The position numbers were made by a program, and so were the translations under genes. 64,000 nucleotides of DNA from Symsagittifera roscoffensis (Eukaryota; Xenacoelomorpha; Acoela; Convolutidae). The notes under the pieces were generated by a model. That model was not told the origin of the DNA and searched no databases. It saw only the letters and a list, made by a program, of their open reading frames with translations. Below are positions 44,940 through 55,320 of the stretch, piece by piece (the stretch's first letter is position 1; every line of letters begins with the position of its first letter). Location: the NCBI RefSeq assembly GCF_963678635.1, contig NC_087071.1, forward strand, positions 29,309,641 through 29,373,640, written 5' to 3'.

Positions 44940-46131
44940 TGATAAATGCAACCCTTTTGATTACTTTTAAAAAGCTTTCGATCAAAAAATTGGACCTGTC
45001 TATTCACCTAATGGACCAATGCTTGGATTTGAAATCACCGGTGACCGTAACAATTTTGTTGACCTGCTAGTTGGAAATACGAGCCAAAGTAACGCAAGCA
45101 AATGGAGTTTATCTGAGATACGAAAACACTGTTCCTACTGTGTCTGAATCACCGTTCCTCGTAAACAACTCCCTGTATTACGTTTTCTGTGACTGTACCC
45201 TCTCTGCTAATGAACTCAAAATCTCAAATGTCAATAGTACTTTTGCGCATAAAAGCTTCATTAGAACAGAATTTTCTGACAGCAAAAGAACCAACGACTC
45301 ATGGCTCAAGTGCGCAGCTGGTTTCACAGCTCAACGAGAACTGGTCCGCGACAAGAGGGAAATTTGGTTTTAAGGACCCACTGGAGTTATTTTTTTTACC
45401 TATGACAAGCATTTGTTGAGCAGTGACACACTCAAACTTTCCTAGAGACGTTCTCTTGAAGACTTTTTTCTTATATCTGAAGATGCTGCCAAGCATTACA
45501 AGCTGCAAATACTCGAAGCGAACCCGTGACCGACCATGTGCTCTCTGCCATTGAATCAACTTTGGTAAAAACTCCTGCAAACTACCCATATATGAAAAAG
45601 AATTTACCAAAACATTTATTACAGCAGCTGGTCAGCGCAGCTGGCGTCAGGAGGATATTTTTGCTCGTAAGACAAATTTTAATATCCATGAACACAAACA
45701 ATGCACTTCTAGGAACAAACCGAACAAATCCTTTTTATTATCAAAACTTTGGATTCGAACAGATTACTTTGAGACGGAACGGTTTGCCAATAGCATGTGT
45801 ACCAATTAGTACAGAAGATCATAAACGTCTCTACTTCAACACACTATCAGCGCTGGGTCTGTTACAGTGCGGGCTGGGAATCACTCTGGATAACTACAGG
45901 CAGCACTTTATAATGTGTTTCGATCTCACTAGCACACAGCAGGCAGCTCATGAATTTTTGCATCCAGAACTTAATAACTGCTCAGTTCCAATCGATCTTC
46001 AATTCTCAAACGCTTCGACAGCAAATCTGGAAAATGTTGTTTGGACTATACGCTTATCGGATGTATTATTAAATCTGACGGATAAGTTACAAAGAACGTC
46101 CTTGCAATTTCGACCGTCTGAAAATGGATGA
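44940..46131 (+). pseudogene. Polinton capsid protein, F54H12.2-like (frameshifted)
   Basis: Capsid-protein family of Polintons, widespread in animal databases under the name F54H12.2-like. The start in one frame includes IGPVYSPNGPMLGFEITGD (about 44983-45040); the next block (45071-45373) has FLVNNSLYYVF and WLKCAAG. A degraded middle follows. The last 200 codons (45526-46131) are clean, with VLSAIESTLVKTPANY, NTNNALLGTNRTNPFYYQNF, LRRNGLPIACVPIS and HFIMCFDLTSTQQA. At least three frameshifts are needed to link the parts, so no intact product is expected. It is the last gene before the right terminal repeat. Confidence 0.82.
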
Positions 46132-46139
46132 AATCTAGA

Positions 46140-47104
46140 TGCAGGACCTGAAAACATCTGAAATATAATTTTCTTGGAGTATTTGCAGCGGTAAATTTGC
46201 ATCTCACATCCCAAACAATAACTATATGATTGTGAACTCTTCAAAATCAGATTCTCCTGGGACACATTAGATTGTGATTTGCGACAGAAGAAATGCTTTA
46301 TACTTTGCTGATCCTCTCCGTCTTCTTCATTGGCAGTACACCAATCTATTTAAACGATTGAACAAAAAATTCCACCAGGTCACTGAATTGATGACAAATT
46401 TTCCCATGCAAGACTCAAACCCTACCATGTGCGGTTCTATTGTTTTTACATTGCACATTTGATTTATGATAAAAACTTTAAGGGTGATGCTTCTGATTTT
46501 GTTCATATAAATGATTATGTTTTGAAACGTTTTCTAACTCACATGCTTTCTCATTAACTTAATATTTAATATAGCTTAAGTGTACACTTTTTAATTTGAT
46601 TTTGAACACTAAATTCTTTTAGTAATTGACATTTTTACCCAATTCTTAATTGAATAGCAATAATGCGAGAAGTTACGTTGCTATCAAAATAAGAAAAAAA
46701 CAAAATCGATCTATGGGGGGATATCACCATGCCAGCAACCTTGGCCTCCTTTTCAGTACAATTTCCGGACGGGTTTCGTAACGCCTCCTTTCGCCTGAGA
46801 GTTGAGCGCCATGCAGTTTACTCTACTCGGTCCCCAAGAAATTTTGATCCATCTTCAATTTTATAGTAATGAGTTAGGTACAAGTTCTCACATTATTTCT
46901 ACCCAAAATCAGATCAAAAAAACAAAAAACTCAAACGTTTCCTAACCCATATGCTTTTTCATTAAACTATAATTTATATCTACACAAGTGTTTTTGTATA
47001 CATTTCAATCAACTTACCAATGAAATTAAGCTTCTGATTTTTTATACATTAATGATTCTGTTTTGAATCGTTTTTCAACTCACATGCATTTTCATTATCT
47101 TTAA
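46140..47104. other. Polinton right end, non-coding
   Basis: No gene is recognised. Contains several variants of 'tttgaa.cgttt.t.aactcacatgc.tt.tcatta' near 46520, 46940 and 47070, that is, short diverged repeats leading into the terminal repeat. Confidence 0.45.
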
Positions 47105-49245
47105 ACGACGTTTTTTTTAGAAGATTGTGTGTATAATTTAACCAATTCATATCATGTCTATTTTTACCAAGACCATAGAATTTGTAGAAACAATGAAAGA
47201 ACCAATTCGCAAACTTCCAACAGCAAAATGCATTACACAATTTTAGTTCAATTGGAATACAACAAAGCTTGCCGAGCTATAGGTGGCAAAAAGAAAGAAT
47301 TTATCCCCAGAACCATTTTGTTTTAATCATCACAATTTTCACATAAGGATCATCAATTAAAAAAATTATACATTGGGATCATTAGGGATCAATAGTTTTA
47401 CATAGGGATCATTAGCTTTAAAATTTATTCCAAGAGGTCTTTAGGTATAAATATTTTGCATAGGGAGTATTAGGAATAAATATTTACATAGGGATCATTA
47501 GGTATAAATATATACGCAATGATCTCTGTAGGGATATCCCCCCCAATCCCAGTGTCGCATTTCTACTCAGGCACTCAATCGAAAATTGTAAGATGGGGAC
47601 TTTTTCATTAAGAAATTAGTAAGATAGTTTTAAAAAAACCGAGGTTATCACAGAGTTAAATTTTCTGCTGATTTATAGATGTTTAGTAAACTTATACCCG
47701 AACATCACACAGAACACATTCAAAACTCGGTGACATGATTCGTCCAGGTTATTTTTTTATTATCTACCAGAAAGTTTTGAACCACTAGTTAAGTGTAACT
47801 AGATTTCGCTTTTTGAGTAGCAAAGTTTTGAGACCTCTGCTTCTTCTTTTGTTCTTTCATTCTCTTTATTTGATCCGACAAAACTTTAACTTAATTAAAT
47901 ACTTAACTCTTGAATCCAGGAACATACAGAAGCAAAATTGTGCTCCTATCAAGTGCACAATTTGGCCTCGTAATGTTGTTTTTGTATTTTTTGGTGGAAA
48001 TGCATACATTACCACCACTATCTTTGTAGCATAACTCTACTCGGTCCCCAAGGAATTTTGATCTATCTTCAATTTTATAGTAATGAGTTAGGTACAAATT
48101 CTCACAATTTTTCCAACCAAAATCAGATCAAAAAAACACAAAACTCAAATGTTTCCTAACCCATATGCATTTTCATTAAACTATAATTTAAATCTACACA
48201 AGTGTTATTGTATACATTTTAATCAACTTACCAATGAAATTAAGCTTCTGACTTTTTATACATTAATGATTCTGTTTTGAATCGTTTTTCAACTCACATG
48301 CATTTTCATTAGCTTTAAACGACATTTTTTCAGAAGATTGTGTGTATAATTCAACCAATTCATTTCATATCTATTTTCACCAAGACCATAGAATTTGTAG
48401 AAACCATGAAAGAACCAATTCGCAAACTTCCAACAGCAAAACGCATTACACAATTTTAGTTCAATTGGAATACAAAAAGACTTGCCGAGCTATAGGTAGC
48501 AAAAAGAAAGAATTTATCCCCAGAACCGTTTTGTTTTAACCAACACAATTTTCACATAAGGATCATCAAGTAAAAAAATTATACATTGGGATCATTAGGG
48601 ATCAATGGTTTTACATAGGGATCATTAGCTATAAAATTTATTCCAAGAGATCATTAGGTATAAATATTTTACATAGGGAGTATTAGGTATCAATATTTAC
48701 ATAGGGATCATTAGGTATAATATATACGCAATGATCTCTGTAGGGATATCCCCCCCAATCCCAGTGTCGCATTTCTACTCAGGCACTCAATCGAAATTTG
48801 TAAGATGGGATTTTTTCATTAAGAAATTAGTAAGATAGTTGTAAAAAAACCAAGGTTATCGCAGAGTTAACTTTTTTGCTGATTTATAGATGTTTAGTAA
48901 ACTTATACCCAAACATCACAAAGAACACATTCAAAACTCGGTGACATGATTCGTCCAGGTTATTTTCTAATTATATACCAGAAAGTTATGAACCACTAAT
49001 TAAGTTTAACTAGATTTCGCTTTTTGAGTTGCAAAGTTTTGAAACATTTGCTTCTTCTTTTGTTCTTTCATTCTCTTTATTTGATCCGACAAAATTTTAA
49101 CTTATTTAAATACTTAACTTTGGAATCCACGAACATACAGAAGCAAAATTGTGCTCCTATCAAGTGCACAATTTGGCCTCGTAATGTTGTTTTTGTATTT
49201 TTTGGTGGAAATGCATACATTACCACCACTATCTTTTTAGCATAA
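46818..49245. repeat. tandem duplication of about 1.21 kb spanning the Polinton right end
   Basis: 46818-48032 and 48033-49245 match closely ('ctctactcggtccccaag.aattttgat' at both starts; 'agtgtcgcat' at 47551 and 48763). Each copy holds the inner flank, the right terminal repeat, the AGGCAC flank and about 460 bp of host repeat. The duplication therefore followed the Polinton insertion. Confidence 0.9.
47105..47568. repeat. right terminal inverted repeat of the Polinton
   Basis: Reverse complement of 32405-33035 without the left-end insertion. It includes 'agaagattgtgtgtataa' and 'accaagaccatagaatttgtagaaac' (inner) and the TAGGGATCATTAG repeats and ATCCCAGTGTCG end (outer). The apparent ORF at 47129-47326 is part of the repeat. 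Confidence 0.85.
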
Positions 49246-49524
49246 CATTGAAAAAAAAAATCCAAAAATTATTATTGGTAATTATCACGGTATAGAGACA
49301 CTGGCGATTCGGTGATTAGATTTATTTTGGAAAAAAAAGTTCTATGAAATCTCTGAAGTTCTATGAGAAGTTCTAAGATAGGGGATGTTTGTAGCATGGT
49401 CAAATTGAGTGGTTTTTTGCAGGTTTTTGTAATTTGCGTCATTGATTTTTTAAATTCCTTTATTGTGCTTTCATTTTAAAATTCAACCTACTTTTGTGAG
49501 AAAAAAACTGTTGACAAGCTTTGT

Positions 49525-51045
49525 GAGACCAAACTGTGCACTGAATATGCGCACAAATTTGCGTCTGTATGTTCCTGGACTCCAGAGACAACCCGGTTTG
49601 ACCAAAAAAGCTAATCATACAATATTCATATCTGGAAAAATGCTTGTTGTACACTTTTCCCGCACTTTCAATAGTACAGAGAACTGCAGGAAAGGTCTAT
49701 GACCAGCGATTTTACAAAAATGGAATTGTAATGACTAGCATTTTCCCAAAACCCAAATTAATTTTTCGAGAAATTTGGGATGTGTTTGTGACCGAACACG
49801 AGTGAAAAAAATCATGGTTTCCTCGAAACTAGATTCACCATAGGTTTGATCAACATATATTTAAGAGCATTGAAAACGAACTTGAAGCATAAAATTTTTC
49901 TGGAAACGGCTTGTTTGAGTACAAATTTCAATTTGCAATTGAAAAAAAAAACAAAAAAAATTTGGGGCAATTTCAAAGTTATGTGGCCATCAAAACAATG
50001 CAAGTCAAAAATTTTGATATAAATAATAACTGTTTGGTTAGATTTTTTTACAGACAAATTTTGTTTTTGTTAGTTACGATACTTCGACTTTCACGCCAAA
50101 AAAAAGAAAAAAGTTTAATGAAAATTCGATATCAACAATTTTGCAAAGTTTTGAAATTTGTAAGCTTAGTTTTTGTCATAGACTCAGTTTATGAATTGCA
50201 AGACTAGCATTTTTGATCTAAGTAATTCACTTGCAATTCACAAAATGCAGTGTGGCCTCGTAATGCGAATTATTGGCCCGAGCTGATATGAAGAATTCCG
50301 TAGTTACAAATAGTTAAAACCTGTTCCCTTTATTTCCGTTTATTTTTTTATTGATTTTTTAATGATAAGTAGCCTATTTTTTAATGTTTTTGTAATTGAA
50401 TTTTAAAACCAAGAATTCTGGAGATTATTTCAAATTATTTTTTAGAAAATTTTACATAACTATTTAAAAAGAAGGTCGAAAACTTCCTTCAATATGAAGG
50501 CCGAAATCGATTTTTAAAAAAAATTTTGCAAAACTTTTATAACCCAGCTTGACCAAAACTATCTATCTTTGATACATAATTACAAGAATCTTATTAATTT
50601 TTCTAAATTAGGCGCTGAGAAAGTAACAAGTCAGGGAATCAAAAGAAATTTCTAAGATAGGGACTTTTTCATTGAGAAATTTGTAAGATAGTTGTAAAAA
50701 AAAACCAAGGTTATCACTTTGTTGATTTACCTTTTTTGCTGATTTATAGATGTTTAGTAAATCTCTACCCGAACATCATAAAGAACATATTCAAAGCTCA
50801 GTGACATGATTTGTCAAGGTTTTTTTCTTATTATCTACCAGAAAGTTTGAACCACTAATTAAGTGTAACTAGAATTCACTTTTTGAGTAGCAAAGTTTTG
50901 TAACCCTTGCTTCTTCTTTTGTTCTTTTATTCTCTTTATTTGATCCGACAAATTTTTAACATAGTTAAAGAATTGTCTCTGGAATCCAGGAACATACAGA
51001 AGCAAAATTGTGCTCCTATCAAGTGCACAGTTTAGCATCGTAATG
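49525..51045. mobile_element. non-autonomous DNA element with about 70-bp inverted ends, copy 1
   Basis: The left end 49525-49591 (GAGACCAAACTGTGCACTGA .. TTCCTGGACTCCAGAGACAA) is inverted at 50973-51045 (TTGTCTCTGGAATCCAGGAA .. GTGCACAGTTTAGCATCGTAATG), roughly 85% alike by eye. The 1.5-kb interior has no recognisable transposase. Outer boundaries and target duplication are not certain. 49500-51360 as a whole is repeated at 53800-55640. Confidence 0.6.
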
Positions 51046-52560
51046 TTGTTTTTGAATTTTTTGATGGAAATGCACATTATCACCACTCATAATTTTAGCA
51101 TAATTTATGATCTCATTTTTAGCATAATTAAAAAAAAATCCAAAAGTTATTATTGGTAGTTATCACGGTATCGAGAAACTGGCGATTCTATTTTTGTTTT
51201 AGGAAAAAGTTCTAGGATATCTTATGAGAAGTTCTAAGATAGGGGATGTTTGTAGCATGGTCAAATTGAGTCGTTTTTTGCAGATTTTTGTAATTTGAGT
51301 CATTGACTTTTTTAAATTCCTTTATTGTGCTTTCAGTTTAAAATTCAATCTACTTCATACGCGGGCCAAATTTTGCTTGGGTGTTAAAACTCACTTTTTT
51401 TAGCTTTAAGCCAAGTGTTGCGGCTTAGAATTTGACGATTTAGGATATTTTGATATACAGAAAAATCGTTCGCTCTAGTATTAAAAAATCTTCTGCTGTA
51501 AAATTTTGATAAAAATGCGAAATTTGCTAAATTTGTGAAACAAAAATGTTCACCTGGCAGATAGTTTATAGGGAAAGGGTTCAGAGCAGGTTAATAGTAT
51601 AATAGCGGATTCATTTCTCAATTCTTCAGAACTTCTACTACAGCTGCGATAACTATTTTAAACCATGGTTCTTAGAATATTTTCAAAGGAGACATGGAAG
51701 TTATGTTTTTACGTATCATTCAAAAAAATCTTGAACTTTTCCATAGTTATCATTTATTGTGTAACTTGTCTTATTCACTAAAACTTGAAAAAAATTTAGA
51801 TCTCATCGCACAATCATCTAAGACAAACAATATTAAAAAAGTTTAAAAACTCTTTTCTAGAAACTTTAAAAATTTGTGTTAACAAACCGCAGTATATTTG
51901 AAAGGAGTAAGTTTACCCCCAAAAAGCAGTAAAATCATAAATAACCCTCAATGCAATAAATTTCTTTTCACCAAGCAGTAAACTCGTAAAATAAACTTTT
52001 CAAAATCAATAAAATTATTATTGGTAAGGTATTAAATTCATAAAAAATTGCTGATAAATTAAAAGAGTACTAACCTTTTTAGAATACGCTTTTTCATATA
52101 TTTAAATCATTCACTCGCCCATAAAACTCTTTGCCCAATCGCACAGCTCGGCCACGAAGAACTTTTTAAATAATGAATTTTAAGTTTTAACTTTCACTGA
52201 TAACAACTCTGATAAGTTTTCACACGTTTCAAACTTTCCTTTAACCTAGTTGGAAGGAATTATATAGTAAATTAAAATAACCAACGCAGCTTACTAACGT
52301 CACAAAACCACAAACTGATAGCATGACTAAGAAAGAAAAGCCCACGGTGCTCAAACCAGATTAAAACCAGGTTAGAACTGGATAAAATATTCTTTTGAAG
52401 ACAACGTTCAAGTCTTACCACAAACGAATAAAACACAAAAATCGAATAACAAACCCAAACCTTTCAATTTTTGAGAAAAAGACACAACCAAAATAAAAAA
52501 AAAGATAAAAACAAGTGATAAATTAGGAATAAAAGGTTTAACACAAAAAAGTACTCTACA
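51046..52560. repeat. host repeat DNA
   Basis: 51120-51360 repeats 49250-49490, and 51590-51800 pairs in reverse with 22440-22700 and directly with 55870-56090. 51800-52560 is AT-rich with no recognisable feature. Confidence 0.5.
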
Positions 52561-52594
52561 CAAAGAGATCATAAAATTATACCCTACTCCTGTC

Positions 52595-52672
52595 CTAGCC
52601 CAACAGAGGGACGTCCTGAGCATGCTCTATAGCCGGCCTAACCCACCGCGCTATAACCATGCTTTGTGACCC
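52595..52672 (-). ncRNA. possible tRNA-like SINE head
   Basis: On the minus strand TAGCGCGGTGGGTTAGGC resembles a tRNA A box. A convincing B box at the right distance is missing. The surrounding 52400-53700 is richer in C and A than neighbouring DNA and has no counterpart in the paralogous repeat copies, so it may be an inserted element. Confidence 0.3.
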
Positions 52673-53800
52673 ACAGTCTATTTTTGACAAGAGTTGCTCA
52701 AGGGTGAGTGACTCTCAAAAATAACCGATTTAATATAAAAACGCTTTTGCGATAACCATTAATAATAAATGATAACTAAAACTAAATTACCAAAGAGATC
52801 TTTATATGTAAACGATAAATGCAGTTTGTATAAAATTCGTAGAGCCCAAAAGACGAGCAGCAAAGAAGTTGACAACCCAATCACATTTCAATTATAGTAT
52901 GGCAAATATACTCGATTTGCTGCCTACAGTCACTACCCTCAAAGGATTTAAAGTACGGAATGAACATCGCAGCAAAAGAAACCCATTGAACCAGACCAAA
53001 GGCCATCTCAATGTTGATTACACCTACAGATCTTAGTCACTTGGCACTTCACGAGAAAAAGTCAAACTTCATGCTACACCTAGTCTCACTCTCAACTTAA
53101 CGAAATCGATACCTCATTGCATCGATCAGAAGTCTTGACACAATCTCCCAAGACAACCACGATCAACGAGACCCATCTAGAAATACGAAAATCACAATCT
53201 TCATCCGTCCAACACAAACAGCAACACTTCTTCCTTCTCCAAGAAGCCAATGCTCGCAGCTTCAGAAGGAGACTACATCGCCCATCCTTCACTACATTGA
53301 ACATTTAGTAACTAAAAACTCTCTAAACCCCGCTTAGCTGGAACCAGTTTAAACTATAATTCATAATTGGTTTGAGAATTGATTCTCTATTTTTGAAAAA
53401 TATTCCCAACTAACCAATCATATTTCATCTCAAATGAAATTATGAAATATAATTTCCTTATATTTCATATAAGAGTAAGACTAAGGTTGGTATTTGACTA
53501 AGAAGTTGCCCGAATCTATCCGGCCAAAAATAAGATAGCGTGACCAACAGACGGTGTACCTTATCTGAAATTACTCTATGAGTATAGCCAAAAGGATCTA
53601 ACTCAAAATTATGTCACGCTGCAACAGATAACCGCATGAGACACTAAAATATTGCGAGGTAAAAAAAAACATCATTTTTTTCTAAAAGACTATGTAACCT
53701 TTGATCGTCTTTAACAGACAAAACAATTTTTCTCAATATAAAAACAAATTGCAAAAAAGTTCTAAAACTTGAAACACTGTATTAGGAATCATTCGCTTCT
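52673..53800. other. unassigned insert between repeat copies
   Basis: Locally higher GC (53000-53310). ORFs on both strands (53092-53308) overlap and show no recognisable domain. I cannot assign it. Confidence 0.35.
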
Positions 53801-53823
53801 CAAAAAATGGTGGCAAGCTTTGT

Positions 53824-55320
53824 GAGACCAAACTGTGCACTGAATATGCGCACAAGTTTGCGTCTGTATGTTCCTGGACTCCAGAGACAGCCCGGTTTGG
53901 CCAAAAAGCTAATCATACAATTTTCAATTCTAGAAAAATGCTTGCTATACACTTTTCCCGCATTTTCATTAGTGCAGAGAATTACAGGAAAGGTCTATGA
54001 TCAGTGATTTTACAAAAATGGAAATGTAATGAATAGCATTTTCCCAAAATCCAACTTAATTTCTCGAGAAATTTGGGATATGTTTGTGGCCGAACACGAG
54101 TGACAAAATCATGGTTTCCTCGAAACTAGATTCACCATAGGTGTGATCAACATACATTTACAGAGCATTGAAAACAAACTTGAAGCATAAAAGTTTTCTG
54201 AAAACGGCTTGTTTGAGTACAAATTTCAATTTGCAATTGAAAAAAAAATTTGGGGCAATTTCAAAGTTATGTGGCCATCAAAACAATGCAAATCAAAAAA
54301 TTTCGATTTGAATGGAAATTGTATGACTAGATTTTTTTACAGAAAAATTTTGTTCTTTGTTTAGTACGATACATCAACTTTCATGCCAAAACAAAAAAAA
54401 GTTTATTGAAATTTCGATATGAACATTTTTGCAAAATTTTGAAATGTGCAGGCTTAGTTTTTGACATAGACTCAGTTTATGAATTGCAAGACTAGCATTT
54501 TTGGTCTAAGTAATTCGCTTGCAATTCACGAAATGCAGTTTGGCCTCGTAATCAGAATTTTTGGGCCGAGCTGAGATGAGGAATTCCGTAGTTACAAATA
54601 ATTAAAAGCTGTTCCCTTCATTTCCATTTATTCTTTTTTGATTTATTTTAATGATAAATAGCCTATTTTTTAATCATTTTGTAATTGAGTTTCGAAACCA
54701 AGATTTCTGGAGATTTTTTCAAATTATTTTTTAGAAAATCTTAGATTATTTTTTTAAAAGAAGGCCGAAAACTATCTTCAATAAGAAGGACAAAATAGAT
54801 TTTAAAAAATACACTGAACATTTTTCATAATCCAGCTTGACCAAAACTATCTATCTTTGGTACATAATTACAAGAATTTTTTTGATTTTTCTAATTTAGA
54901 AAGTAACAAGACTGGGACTCAAAAGAAAGATGTAAGAAACTTTCGGTGAGAAACTTGTAAGATAGTTGGAAGATAGAACACATTCAAAACTCTGTGACAT
55001 GATTCGTCAAGGTTATTTCTTTATTATCAATCAAAAAAACTTGAACCACTAATTAAGTGTAACTAGAATTCTTTTTGAAAAAAAAACCAAATATTTTCGT
55101 TACGAGGCCAAACCTTAATGGAGTATCCACTTTTTGAGTAGCTAAGTTTTGAAACCCTTGCTTCTTCTTTTGTTCTCTCATTCTCTTTAATTGATCCGAC
55201 AAAACTGTAACATATTTAAAGACTTGTCTCTGGAAACCAGAAAACCTACAGAGAATCTGGTCTCTGGAAACCAGGAACCTACAAAATTGTGCTCCTATCA
55301 AGTGCAGAGTTTGGCCTCAC
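53824..55320. mobile_element. non-autonomous DNA element with about 70-bp inverted ends, copy 2
   Basis: Direct paralogue of 49525-51045, same orientation. Left end GAGACCAAACTGTGCACTG at 53824; right end TTGTCTCTGG .. GTGCAGAGTTTGGCCTCAC at 55224-55320, with a small internal duplication of CTCTGGAAACCAG. Interior differs by indels; no transposase seen. Confidence 0.6.

Larger units (their letters stand above)
32405..47568. mobile_element. Polinton/Maverick element, degenerate, 15.2 kb
   Basis: Terminal inverted repeats at both ends (GTAGTA..CGACACTGGGAT at left; its complement ATCCCAGTGTCG..CTACTC at right), flanked by AGGGAC (32399-32404) and AGGCAC (47569-47574), the 6-bp duplication expected for Polintons. 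A paralogous empty site at 50628-50665 carries a single AGGGAA there. The gene set is diagnostic: protein-primed DNA polymerase B, packaging ATPase, retroviral-type integrase and virion-protein relatives, in two divergent blocks that meet near 39.0 kb. The proteins are interrupted by stops, frameshifts and deletions throughout, so I infer an inactive copy. Polintons also encode a cysteine protease; I could not find one here. Confidence 0.93.

Noticed and set aside
47129-48539. Two similar 65-codon plus ORFs
   Set aside because: They lie in the Polinton right terminal repeat and its duplicate, and are not conserved as protein in the left terminal repeat.
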